Source of the DNA: Imbricaverruca yamaguchii
Lineage: Eukaryota > Arthropoda > Thecostraca > Neoverrucidae
DNA length: 64,000 bases
Assembly (NCBI GenBank): GCA_034440575.1
Contig: JAOTOL010001661.1
Span: forward strand, 2,140,001 to 2,204,000
Reading direction: 5' to 3'
In this document: piece by piece, positions 22,444-32,984 of the stretch
Layout: each line of letters starts with the position of its first letter
Position numbering within the stretch: position 1 is the stretch's first letter
Translations under genes and position numbers: made by a program
The notes under the pieces: generated by a model
Database searches by the model: none
What the model was told of the DNA's origin: nothing
The model's input: only the letters and a program-made list of their open reading frames with translations

Positions 22444-23050
22444 GTATGTCGCTCATTCCTCAGGCAGGTATGTATGTACATCAGTGTCGGGACAACTGCC
22501 CACATTACGTGACAGGTACGTCGCCTCGTCCCCGATACACTGACCAGTGTCAGACAGTTGCCCACATTACGTGACAGGTACGTCGCCCTGCCCCCGATAC
22601 ACTGACCAGTGTCAGACAGCTGCCCACATTACGTGACGGTACGTCGCCCTGCCCCCGATACACTGACATTGCGTGAGACGAAATGCACGACCCTCAATAT
22701 ACCAGGAGGTGCTGGGTTTACATCAAAAGTAGCGTTGCGGGATTATGCTATATTACTCAACGTTTCGGCCAGGGGCCATCGTCAATCAGTTCCATAAATC
22801 ACTCCTGACGATGGCCCCTGGCCGAAACGTTGAGTAATATAGCATAATCCATAACGCTACTTTTGATGTAAACCCAGCACCTCCTGGTATATTGAGGGTC
22901 GTACATTTCGTCTCACGCAATGTCTAAAACTCAGGACGCACTTAAGAGCCATTCTTCGTTGTATTAAACAACCCGATACACTGACCAGTCTCAGATAGCT
23001 GCCCACATTGCGTGACAGGTACGTCGCCCTGCCCCCATACACTGACCATT
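22425..23050 (+). repeat. ~60-bp tandem repeat carrying copies of the exon-22,443 donor junction, interrupted by a foldback element
   Basis: The exon ends CCCACACTGCACGTGGCAG|GT. Downstream units at about 22,498, 22,560, 22,621 and 23,003 have CCCACATTACGTGACAG|GTA followed by CGTCGCC. Unit bodies read CCGATACACTGACCAGTGTC. The foldback element at 22,665-22,924 lies within the array. Confidence 0.85.
22665..22924. mobile_element. Foldback (inverted-repeat) element, ~115-bp arms
   Basis: The left arm begins GACATTGCGTGAGACGAAAT and the right arm ends with its near-perfect complement ATTTCGTCTCACGCAATGTC. Arms pair for over 100 bp with few mismatches around a ~30-bp loop. Each arm contains GATGGCCCCTGGCCGAAACG (one on each strand), and the right one is preceded by CCTGAC. 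That motif resembles the CUGANGA...GAAA core of hammerhead ribozymes found in Penelope-like retroelements, but the rest of the ribozyme is not confirmed. No coding sequence is present. Confidence 0.8.
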
Positions 23051-23800
23051 GTCTCCGGTCCCCTTTGGGTGGTCAGCTATATGTGTTCACAGCGGGGTGT
23101 TGCGGTGTAGCGTCAGGTCGGGACCTGGAGCGGTGAGGTCTCCGACTAGGTCGTGTGCTGGTGTTCTGTTGTGATCCTTAGCAGATCTCCCGTGTGCCAT
23201 TTGTTCAATGATAAATTATTTATGAAATTGGGTGGAAAATACCACTTTCTGAACACTCAATCTACATCCTTCTCCAATATGTATCGACATCCTAGTCCTT
23301 GATGCGTGCTTATGAAGTCTTCATGTCTCCTTTCTAACAGTACCTCGTGTACATGTATCGTATGCATTCTCTCCATAACGAATCGTGATGCACGAACATT
23401 TTGCAGCTCAATTTTCAGGCAAAGTGATTGCCTATAATGTGGTATAGCATTACAATGCCGGTTTATAGGATAGGTAATATCCTCCCTATCCTGAATAAAG
23501 CTCTTCCTAAATTGTACACTTGGAGCCAAATGATACAGGCACAGTCATAAGTACACCATTGGTTCAAATTTCGATCTGAAAGGCATGAAAATCATTTTAA
23601 ATGACACCAATTTCATGGCAAATTTCCACATCCTATTGCGCTCGTTTCGACATCTCACACCTAATGAAAAAAATTAAACACTGCATGTGTTTCAGAGGTG
23701 CAACGTTTCAGATGCGTCCCGTGAACTGTGGGGTATGCCGTGTGCTGCAGCTGTGCTGTGTGTACTGTGCAGTTTCCTGTGCACTGTGTAACGTGTCATC
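23051..23800. other. NAA15 intron, unique AT-rich segment
   Basis: No exon or element recognised. It becomes GT-rich (CTGTGTACTGTGC) from about 23,720, where the large array begins. Confidence 0.5.
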
Positions 23801-25490
23801 TGCCGCGGATGTACCGTGCGTGCTGTGCAGTGTTCTGTGCGTGCTGTACAGTGTTCCGTGTGTGCTGTACAGTGTACCGTGTGTACTGTACAGTGTTCTG
23901 TGTGTGTGCTGTACAGTGTGCCGTGTGTGCTGTACAGTGTTCCGTGTGTGCTGTACAGTGTACCGTGTGTGCTGTACAGTGTTCTCTGTGTGCTGTACAG
24001 TGTTCCGTGTGTGCTGTACAGTGTACCGTCGTGCTGTACAGTGTACCGTCCGTGCTGTACGTGTACCGTGTGTGCTGGTGCCGTGTGTGCTGTGTGACCG
24101 TTTGCTGTGTCGACCGTGTGTGCTGAGTGCCGTTGTGCTGTACGTGTACGTGTGCTGTCGTGTCCGGTGTGCTGTACAGTGTACCGTGTGTGCTGTACAG
24201 TGTACCGTGTGTGCTGTACAGTGTACCGTGTGTGCTGTACAGTGTACCTGTGTGCTGTACGGTGTACCGTGTGTGCTGTACAGTGTACCGTGCGTGCTGT
24301 ACAGTGTGCCGTGTGTGCTGTACAGTGTACCGTGTGTGCTGTACAGTGTACCGTGTGTGCTGTACAGTGTACCGTGTGTGCTGTACAGTGTACCGTGTGT
24401 GCTGTACAGTGTACCGTGTGTGCTGTACAGTGTACCGTGTGTGCTGTACAGTGTACCGTGTGCTGTACAGTGTTCCGTGTGTGCTGTACAGTGTACCGTG
24501 TGTGCTGTACAGTGTACCGTGTGTGCTGTACAGTGTACCGTGTGTGCTGTACAGTGTACCGTGTGTGCTGTACAGTGTACCGTGTGTGCTGTGCAGTGTC
24601 CGTGTGCTGTGCAGTGTACCGTGTGTGCTGTACAGTGTACCGTGTGCTGTACAGTGTACCGTGTGTGCTGTACAGTGTACCGTGTGTGCTGTACAGTGTA
24701 CCGTGTGTGCTGTACAGTGTACCGTGTGTGCTGTACAGTGTACCGTGTGTGCTGTACAGTGTACCGTGTGTGCTGTACAGTGTACCGTGTTGTGTAAGTG
24801 TCGTGTGTGCTGTAAGTGTGTGTGTGTGTTGTTTTGTTTTTTTTTTTGTGTTGTGTGTGTGTACGTGTCCGTGTGTGCTGTACAGTGTACCGTGTGTGCT
24901 GTACAGTGTACCGTGTGTGCTGTACAGTGTACCGTGTGTGCTGTACAGTGTGCCGTGTGTGCTGTACAGTGTACCGTGTGTGCTGTACAGTGTACCGTGT
25001 GTGCTGTACAGTGTACCGTGTGTGCTGTACAGTGTACCGTGTGTGCTGTACAGTGTACCGTGTGTGCTGTACAGTGTACCGTGTGTGCTGTACAGTGTAC
25101 CTGTGTGCTGTACAGTGTACCGTGTGTGCTGTACAGTGTACCGTGTCGTGCTGTACAGTGTACCGTGTGTGCTGTACAGTGTACCGTGTGTGCTGTACAG
25201 TGTACCGTGTGTGCTGTACAGTGTACCGTGCGTGCTGTACAGTGTACCGTGTGTGCTGTACAGTGTACCGTGTGTGCTGTACAGTGTACCGTGTGTGCTG
25301 TGCAGTGTTCCGTGTGTGCTGTACAGTGTTCCGTGTGTGCTGTACAGTGTACCGTGTGTGCTGTACAGTGTTCGGTGTGTGCTGTGCAGTGTACCGTGTT
25401 GTGCTGTACAGTGTTCCGTGCGTGCTGTACAGTGTTCCGTGGTGCTGTGCAGTGTGTTATGTGCTGCAGATGCATCGTGCTGTATAGTGC
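23801..25490 (+). repeat. 21-bp minisatellite in last NAA15 intron, ~75 copies
   Basis: The unit GCTGTACAGTGTACCGTGTG+T is highly homogeneous between 24,160 and 25,280; edge copies are diverged. An interruption at 24,800-24,880 contains GTGTGTGT and a poly-T run. The unit length is a multiple of three with no stop in several frames, which produces ORFs of 398-997 residues (VQCTVCA, CTVYRVC; HCTAHTV on the other strand). None of these is credible as a protein gene. Confidence 0.96.
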
Positions 25491-26916
25491 ATCATGTGCT
25501 GAAGATGTGACGTATGTAATCCACTGTGTGCCGTGTGTAATGTGCAATGTGTCGTGTGCCGTAAATGCGTCATGTGGCGTGCTGTACAGTGCGTCGTGTG
25601 CTGTGCTGTGTGCTGCCGAAGTGTCATGCTGCACAGTGTGTGGTGTGCCACAGATGTCCCATGTGTACTGCATGGTGTTCTGCGTGCTGCAGATGTGCCG
25701 TGTGTACTGTGCAGTGTGTCGTATGCTGCAAATGTGCCGTGTGTACTGTATAGTGTGTCGTGTGCCACAGATGCTCTTTGTGTACTGTGCAGTGTTCAGT
25801 GTGCTGCAGACGTGTCGTGTGTACTCTGCCGTGTCCTGCCGACGTGCTGCGAGTACTGCACTGTGTGCCGTGTGTGCTGTTCAGTGTGCCGTTTGCTGCA
25901 GACGGTCGTGCTATGCAGGGTGTGTCGTGTGCCGCAGATGTGCCGGTCGGTACTGTACAGTGAGTACCGTGTGCCGCAGATGTCCCGGTCGGTGCCGTAC
26001 AGTGTGTGCCGTGTTCCGGTCGGTGCCGTACAGTGTATGTCGTGTGCCGCAGATGTGCCGGTCGGTGCTTCAGTGTCTGTGCCGCAGATGTGCCGGTCGG
26101 TGCTGTACAGTGTATGTTGCCGCAGAGAGTGTGTGCCGTGTGCCGGTCTGTAGTTCCGTGTGCCGCAGATGTGCCGGTCGGTACTGTACAGTGTATGCCG
26201 TGTGCCGCAGATGTGCCGGTCGGTGCTGTACAGTAAGTGTGTCGTGTGCCGCAGATGTGCCGGTCGGTGCTGTACAGTGTGCGTGTGCCGTGTGCGTGTG
26301 CCGGTCGGTGCTGTACAGTGTGCCGTGTGCCGCAGATGCGGTGTTTATGTGCCTTGCTCGTGGTTTGTGTGTGTGTGCCGATGTGCCGGTCGGTACTGTA
26401 CAGTGTGTCGTGTGCCGCAGATGTGCCGGTCGGTGCTGTACGCGTGTGCCGCAGATGTGCCGGTCGGTGTTGTACAGTGTGCGTGTCGCAGATGTGCCGG
26501 TCGGTGCTGTACAGTGTTTTCGCAATTGCGGTGGTGTACAGTTTGTGCCGTGTGCCGCAGATGTGCCGGTCGGTGCTGTACAGTGTGCCGTGTGCCGCAG
26601 ATGTGCCGGTCGGTGCTGTTGTACAGTGTGCCGTGTGCCGCAGATGTGCCGGTCGGTGCTGTTGTACAGTGTGCCGTGTGCCGGTCGGTACTGTACAGTG
26701 TGTGCCGTGTGCCGCAGATGTGCCGGTCGGTACTGTACAGTGTGTGCCGTGTGCCGCAGATGTGCCGGTCGGTGCTGTACAGTGTGTGCCGTGTGCCGCA
26801 GATGTGCCGGTCGGTACTGTACAGTGTGTGCCGTGTGCCGCAGATGTGCCGGTCGGTGCTGTACAGTGTGTGCCGTGTGCCGGTCGGTGCTGTACAGTGT
26901 GTGCCGTGTGCCGCAG
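25491..26916 (+). repeat. ~42-bp minisatellite carrying copies of the last NAA15 acceptor, ~25 clear copies
   Basis: Units from about 25,930 read GTGTGCCGTGTGCCGCAG followed by ATGTGCCGGTCGGTGCTG and TACAGT. CCGCAG|ATGTGCCGGTCGGT is exactly the acceptor plus first 14 nt of the last exon. Positions 25,491-25,930 hold degenerate versions. The 21-bp array upstream shares GTGCTGTACAGTGT and looks like a shortened derivative. Confidence 0.94.
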
Positions 26917-27120
26917 ATGTGCCGGTCGGTGCTGCACGCTCTGCAGGCCGGCGAGCTGGGCGCCGCCGGCCTGGCCGCCGCCGACCAGTACCACGCCGAC
27001 TGCGCGCGACGGTTTCCGTACTGCGCCGTGCTGGGCGGACCGCTGCCGCGGCCGGAGCCGGCGCCGCCCGTCGAGAACAACGGGCCGCTGAGCGTCAAAC
27101 ACGTGCCGGACATCAACTGA
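26917..27120 (+). CDS. NAA15 terminal exon and stop
   Basis: The last exon, 67 codons plus TGA, entered in phase 0. It encodes MCRSVLHALQAGELGAAGLA, then AADQYHADCARRFPYCAVLG and a Pro-rich tail ending KHVPDIN. This fits the family end ([20 protein letters not shown] followed by YRANCHKLFPYA). The five exons together give 842 bp, i.e. ~279 residues in one frame, about a third of a typical ~860-residue NAA15. NAA16 is the vertebrate paralogue, and I assume a single orthologue here. The acceptor I chose is the last of many identical CCGCAG|ATG copies, and it is the one followed by CTGCACGCTCTGCAG rather than the repeat's CTGTACAG. The N-terminal two-thirds of the gene are not seen. Confidence 0.88.
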   Translation: MCRSVLHALQAGELGAAGLAAADQYHADCARRFPYCAVLGGPLPRPEPAPPVENNGPLSVKHVPDIN

Positions 27121-27640
27121 CACGCGCCGACCGGCGACGCTCGCGACACGGCTAGTTCCAGTACAGCCCGTGGCGCGGCGCTACCAGCTAACAGTGGGCC
27201 GGCGGACAGCGTTCAGAAATTTTGTACAGTTTGTATCATACTATCGCTGGGTTTTGAAAGCTAGTCGATGACGTTAATCTGCTGGGACCGGCGACTTCTG
27301 TGTCCATACTTGGTAACGCCCGTCGCCTCGGCCTCAGTTCGATGTTTCAGTCACGCAGACTTAGTTTGTATCAGTGAGCAGGGTGATGAGGATTTTACCC
27401 GTATGATTGCCCGGATCCACTGATTTGTCAATCATTCTCAGTTATTGCTCCAATACCATTTTGGACGAAAACACTATGGGTCTTGCGAGTTAAGTTTGTC
27501 TTGTGTGACCTTATTTATAGCAATAATTGGTTTGAGTTGACAGTGTAGTGTGTACAGATAATGCTCCCCATCTCCAGTTTGCCTGTAGATTTCGCCGGTC
27601 CGCAATTGAATAATAAACTTTTATAAAAACGACTGTGCTT
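27121..27640 (+). other. Probable NAA15 3' UTR
   Basis: Composition changes from GC-rich coding to AT-rich. No further splice site is needed after the stop at 27,120. The 3' end is inferred from the poly(A) signal near 27,612. Confidence 0.55.
27612..27617 (+). terminator. Candidate poly(A) signal for NAA15
   Basis: An AATAAA hexamer ~490 bp after the stop codon, followed within 40 bp by GACTGTGCTTCTCTG, a plausible downstream GU-rich element. Not proven by transcript data. Confidence 0.5.
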
Positions 27641-28376
27641 CTCTGATTTCCACCAGTCTGTTGGTGATGGGAGATTCGGGACGGTTGTAACGATGATGAT
27701 TGCATAGGTCCATATTGTGCGGGACTGTCCTGAGCATGGTTAGTAATGCTATAAGTAAAATTGTTTACCTCATGCCCGTGGTAGCCGTAAAGTATCATTT
27801 GGATCAGAATTGAACAGTTTTATCCTGCCGTAATGTAGCCCGCTCGGTTATAGTGAGCATACGGTGAGCGTTTCTAGTGTGATTGCATAGTGTGGGATCT
27901 TCCACCGGGACAGATACAAGGGGGAGCGCAAAGGGGGCTCCCGCTCACCACCCCTTTACACCATAAAAGGCTCTCCGACGAAGGTGGGGCGCCCCTCACG
28001 GGGGCACCTTTATCCCTTCCCCAGCTCAAATAACTGAAGTCGAAGGTGCTCTTACTAGTGGAGAAGACGCCCATGCGGGAGGGCCGAGTGCACTGCCCCA
28101 CCCCCGCCACGCTCAACGAATTTTCAAGTCGAAGGCTCCCAAAACATTTCGTTGCCCTTTAACGAACTCCCTGACCGGTCAGTGGCACTCACCTTGGCGG
28201 CACATGGACTATACGAATTCGGTACAAAGATGCATTCATCACAACTCGACGAGCTCATTCGGCACGATCACACAATGTACACCACAAAGCCGACAGAGGA
28301 GCAGCGACGCGAATCGAATATATGGGGGAGGGGGTCGTTCATTGGTGGTCAGACATCCACGGACACGAGCTGACTG
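27641..28376. other. Intergenic, no gene seen
   Basis: Positions 27,890-28,140 are GC-rich with several short inverted repeats (GGGGGAGCGC/GCGCTCCC type). It could be a structured or repetitive element, but I do not recognise one. Confidence 0.4.
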
Positions 28377-28543
28377 GGGCGGGGATGGCCGAATAGCTAA
28401 GCTCTGGATACCAACTGTCTCGAGTTCAACACTCGCACCGCTCGGGACATTTCCCAATCCCGCGGCCCGCCGGCAAAGCAATGTGGGCGCCGCCATTAGC
28501 CGTGATCGTGCATAGAGTGCGTCGAGAACCACCCAATAAACAA
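28377..28543 (+). mobile_element. tRNA-derived SINE, family A, copy 3
   Basis: A-box-like GGATGGCCGAATAGCTAAG, B-box-like GAGTTCAACACTCGC, body CGGGACATTTCCCAATCCCG and CGCCATTAGCCGTGATCGTG, and 3' end ACCACCCAATAAACAA. A possible imperfect target-site duplication is GAGCTGAC (left) and GAACTGAC (right). Confidence 0.82.
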
Positions 28544-30309
28544 CGACCTGAACTGACGCTGGCCGACTGGTGACATTCGCTACACTACTATCTTCCCGCT
28601 CAGTCGTAGCCTCAACTAGGCTACTACGTGCCCTACTAGGCGTGAACTACTAAAGGTTTCGCGAAAATTACCAAAGACTGAATTGAAGTGCATTTCTAAA
28701 TAGCTTCCGAGTCGGCTGTCTTTTTTTCTCGTTTTTCATGAATGAGATCAGCTGGTGGCTTGCAGAAGTGGACTTGCTTACAGAGGAGCGGTTTTTATTT
28801 ATAAGTGAGTTAGAATACAATAAGTGAATGGAGTTACAGCCTGTTGTCCAGACGAACTGAAATCGTGTCATGAAAATAATCTTATTAAAACCATTTAATC
28901 GATCAAGGTTTGGCTTCGAAGTGCCCAAGAATCCAGCTGTCCGAACTGAACAATGCTCGGTGTGTCATGATGCATAGTTGTATCAAGGACCACGTCAATA
29001 ATTTATTCCCCGACGAAAAAAACGGCCTTTGAGGTGGCAATTTGCAGTGCTTTGTTCTATTCCGTCCAGTGAGGTTACTTCATCTCAGAGCAACGTCGGT
29101 GTATACGACAGTTAGTTTGCGGATCGTAACAAATTGGGCAGCAGGGGATCGCCCGCCGCCCACGAATTTATTTATATCATAAGTATCGCCGAGAAAAAAA
29201 GTGTCAATGAAGCTATCGTCAGAATTAAAATTAGTTGCCACCTGTGACGTACCTTATATTTGCGTGAAAGAGAAGGGAGGATTTGGAGGTGCTTCAGGAA
29301 GCTCTATTTAATAAAGTGCACGGAGTTCGACCACCATGTTTATTAATGGTCCCAACTTTTTGTTTAAGTAATTAATGACCAACTTCAATTTCCTGTGGAG
29401 GGAACCCAGTCCATCACCATCGTTTCGAAGTGAACTGATTTCAACCTGGTACCCTGTACTCAAAGGTTTTTTTTCCAGTATCCCTTGATAAGTCAGCTCA
29501 TTGTGCCGAAATTGCACGTGCACAAATCTCTTAGAATGTACAATCGTATTTGACGCATTTCCGTTCATGATACTCGGTCGCCACCACGGCAGTAGTTGTG
29601 ACCACGCACACCAAACTTGAGTATTCGGCGCATTTGCCACCCTTCGTGAGATCCTGTGATTTCTGCAAGACCTTCTTCATTGTGTTAATTGATGCTACAT
29701 GCTAGTCTTGTGACATATTTGTCGTCATGGAATGCTTTCTATGGGGGTTCGCTGGAAAAATGTGGTGAATTCAGTTCAAGGATTATCTCTCTTCTTATCA
29801 CATTTTCTGGTGGAAAAGATGCCCGGATACCCTTGCTTTGAGCATTGATGCATCTTATCTCATTATCTTAAGATGTTCCCAGGCTTGCTACCGAGCCGAG
29901 ACGCTGGTTCGGTGTACTTTTTGGGGACCCCGTTGTACTTTTCTCGTCTGCTGATATGCTTTAGATCGCCAGTGGATTTTGCTTATGGTTCGACACACTT
30001 GCATAACACCTGCGCTTTTCAAGGTTTCGTCGCTTTTTTGCGGATCAATGGTATTTTAGTGGACCGGCGCGTTTTCGAGGGCCCCAATGTGTTTATTTAG
30101 AGACAAGAAGTATAGACCAGCATATTGCTTTTCATAAATTATCACAAAATGACCTTTTGAGCTTATTCGGTCACTTGCTAGGTTAGGTCGAAGATAAAGA
30201 GTTCCAGACAATCGGATATGGTTCCCATCAAGCATGCTATCACGTGCCGAGAAAATCGAGATAACAAATGGGCGTCCACGTGTAAATATGGCATGGTCTA
30301 CTAGCTTCA
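28544..30309. other. Intergenic, AT-rich, no gene supported
   Basis: Several 60-110 residue ORFs on the minus strand (for example 29,308-29,640 and 30,056-30,322) have mixed, protein-like composition. They carry no motif I recognise and no splice links. They could be decayed coding relics. Confidence 0.35.
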
Positions 30310-30495
30310 TCCCTCGCACCATGATTGGATGCTTATCCCCCAGGTTAGGCTATATAGCATAACCTATGGGCTCACACACCACACACCATGATCGGACCCT
30401 TAGGCCCCCAGGTCAGGCTATATGGCTTGGCCTATCGGCTCACATCCCTCACACCATGATCGGACCCTTAGCCCCAGGTCAGCCTAGTGGTGACC
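30310..30495 (+). repeat. ~63-bp tandem repeat, ~3 copies
   Basis: Copies share CACACCATGATCGGACCCTT, CCCCAGGTCAGGCTATATGG and TATCGGCTCACA. Confidence 0.85.
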
Positions 30496-32484
30496 CGGGT
30501 CATATACACTTCAAAACATTTCGTAAGCTAAATGTGACCATGCGACAGCTCAGATGGCTTGAAGATAAAAATGAACGGAACTGAATTCCTGCTGTAAGAG
30601 GCCATCTGATGTCATACACTTATCCTGGTCATCGTAGGACATCGGCCTATGATGAGCTCGAATACCCTTTCCCAATTTTGGAACCGCTCCGGAGTGATCT
30701 TGCTTGTGGAATTCGAATTTAGCAACCACAATTTCTCTGGAGAGGTGAACGGTGTAAATTTTCCGCGAAAGGTTGAGAATGAGATGAAGAGCTTGACCTG
30801 GTGTTGCGCATTTCCTATGAGCCAGAACACCACTAGAAGCACGTAATTAGGCTGGCCAGATCCGACTGGGCACTTCGATGAGTTTTTCTGAGCATTTCGT
30901 GCCCGCATGAGCAGTGCAGTTTGGTTAAAAGGTACGAAAAAACTGGCAAAATGTATCGACTGTTGAGAAGATCTGACGTTTGCCCTTGCCTCCGAGGTTG
31001 ATCGATAGCACCCCAAGGCCATCGTTGGTGTGAGGCGCGAGGTTTTGCAGCAAGTTGCACGCCAGTTTTTGTTTTGTTTCCCTGGTCTGCTTGATTTAGA
31101 ATTGTCAGGGGTCGTATCAATCCCCTCCCGTGCCATTCGAAGGTAACAAACTGCCCAACGCCGGCCAGGGTAAGTGACCTTGCATGATCAGGATGGTTTC
31201 TCGATGAGCATAAAAGATGTATATTCGTATTTCTTTAAGGTTGTTTTAAAGTGCGAGAGGACAAGCTAAAATTGCAACATTAGTCCATAATTGTGTGTGG
31301 GATTGAAGAGATCAATGACCTTATGTCGTGTGAGAAAGGTCAAAAACTCGCCTGATAGCTATATTTGATTAGTCAAGCATGGATTTTCACATTGTGATTA
31401 GCTAGTATTCACTAATACTGATCGTACGTGCAATATCATCACCGTTTAGCACAAAATCGCTTGCCATGCCTTCAAGAATGGCGCCATATCTAAGTGGCCT
31501 GGCATAACCAGTATTTTTTTTTCCATCAAGGCATGCACAAAAAGCGCATTATCATAAATTTGAAGCTTTCAGTTTCGAAGATATCTCAGCGTGTTGTCGT
31601 CGGACGGCTACTCGCCGTTGTGGACACCACCGATGTCCTCTGCTGACGGTGGTGCTGGGCAGCGGGTCCGGCTCGGCCAGCCGACTCCCGCCCTTCCGCG
31701 GGCCGAGTGTACTGGGTCTGCGGGAGGGGTCACGTGCGTGCTGACCGTCGCCACGGTGGCCGCCTCTGCAGTCGCCGCCGGGCGCGCTGACAACCGATCG
31801 CGGGTGATTGATTATTTTGGCTTAAGGGCGCGCCGACTGCGAGGTCATTTAGCGCCCATACCGATCGCGGGTGAACGATGCCGGCAAATGGAGACGGGAT
31901 AGTCCAAATAGGGTGTTTGTCCAAATTGCACCCTCGTAATCGTCCAAAAATTACAGCCCCTCTCAAAGAGGACAGCACCGTCAATTCTGCGGTCGATCTA
32001 TTAATCGACACTGGTGCTAGGCCGTGAGTAGTCTGCCGACCGAGCACCATGTGACTGCGCCTGATTAGTGTCACTATTATTGACGAGGTCGTGCGGCTAT
32101 TGAGTCACCAGATACTCATATAGGTATATGAGTATTATTGTAGGATCGTTCAGGTAAATAACGAAACCTTTGTCATTAGTATAGACACTAATTTAGAAGA
32201 GATTACATGGATGCATAGATATTAAGGCACAACTCTGTAACTGGACGTTGCGTTGCGTCCCACGTTAGGTTACGTCACAATTCCCAAGCACTGCGTCAGG
32301 TCAGTTTGAGGCTGATTGACTTCTGACTTCTCCAAGAAATCTGCAGCAGCCAAAGCCTTCTGGTGATACTCTGACTACCTAGCGACCGGCCCCAGGTGCC
32401 GCACATCCTCAGGCACCTAGCACCGATGACATGACACCAGCCATAAATCCGCGTCGGCCAAACTGGCATCTGATGACGCTGCGA
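30496..32484. other. Intergenic, no gene supported
   Basis: Contains a 174-residue minus-strand ORF (30,612-31,136) without recognisable domains and a GC/CpG-rich island at 31,590-31,880. Neither could be tied to a gene. Confidence 0.35.
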
Positions 32485-32878
32485 TTATCTGATGACCGAT
32501 CCGAGGTCCCGGGCAGCCTCAACCGACGAGCACTCACGGCACGACATCGTCCAGAACGCGCCGCAGATCAATTCGCCGTCTGAGCGAGCCGCAGTCCACT
32601 TGCCTCCTGTCTCGGGCGTCGGCCATCTCCTGGAGCATGGAGCAAGCATTCGGTATCGATTGCGCCCCACTCAGGAAGAACGCAATAATGTGCATGCAGA
32701 CGGGCGGCGGGTCGCATGCGGCCGCCTCCGCTCGCCGGTCGGCGCGTGTTGCTCAGTGTCGGTGTCGACGCGCGGCCTCGTCGGCAGGGCGGGTCGGCAC
32801 CTGTGCCCGACAGTCGGCGGCGACGAGTGACGGCGGCAGGCGCGCCGACGGCGGCGGACCGGCCCGGGCGCGACAGGC
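32485..32878 (+). promoter_or_regulatory. GC-rich 5' region / probable 5' UTR of the C12orf56-like gene
   Basis: CpG-rich sequence directly before the start codon at 32,879. An in-frame TGA at 32,828-32,830 closes the frame upstream. No TATA box is evident, so a CpG-type promoter is inferred only from position and composition. Confidence 0.4.
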
Positions 32879-32970
32879 ATGGACCTCAACGACGACCGGT
32901 ACGACCGCAACTCGCGGCTGGAGAGCTTCCTGCTGCGAAAGATGACCAGCTCCGGCTTCGAGTCTGTCAG
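32879..32970 (+). CDS. C12orf56/DUF4551-like protein, first coding exon
   Basis: Encodes MDLNDDRYDRNSRLESFLLR then KMTSSGFESVR. The ATG follows CGACAGGC with G at +4 and is the first in frame after the stop at 32,828. The donor TGTCAG|GTGGGT leaves phase 2, which fits the exon at 54,988 exactly (AG+G gives Arg). The NSRLESFL...FE(S/A)VR...YEPCIV pattern recalls the N-terminus of C12orf56-type proteins (DUF4551), a family of unknown function. This is recognition from memory and tentative. The exon itself is well supported by phase and by in-frame continuity over four exons. Confidence 0.6.
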
Positions 32971-32984
32971 GTGGGTGGCGTTAG

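Noticed and set aside
23796..25673. 625-residue minus-strand ORF (HCTAHTV repeats)
   Set aside because: The reverse reading of the 21-bp array, whose unit length is a multiple of three. No domain, no splice context.
25900..26916. CRISPR-like or other spaced repeat array
   Set aside because: There are no unique spacers. Units are contiguous, and the context is a eukaryotic intron.
24127..27117. 997-residue Cys/Val-rich + strand ORF
   Set aside because: Made of 21- and 42-bp repeat units. Only its last 67 codons are real coding sequence (the NAA15 terminal exon).
27890..28140. Structured small RNA (snRNA-like) in a GC-rich segment
   Set aside because: Short inverted repeats are present, but it does not match U1, U2 or other conserved RNAs I can recall.
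30612..31136. 174-residue minus-strand ORF as a gene
   Set aside because: No recognisable motif, no splice-site links to neighbouring ORFs (29,308 and 30,056). A decayed relic remains possible but cannot be supported.
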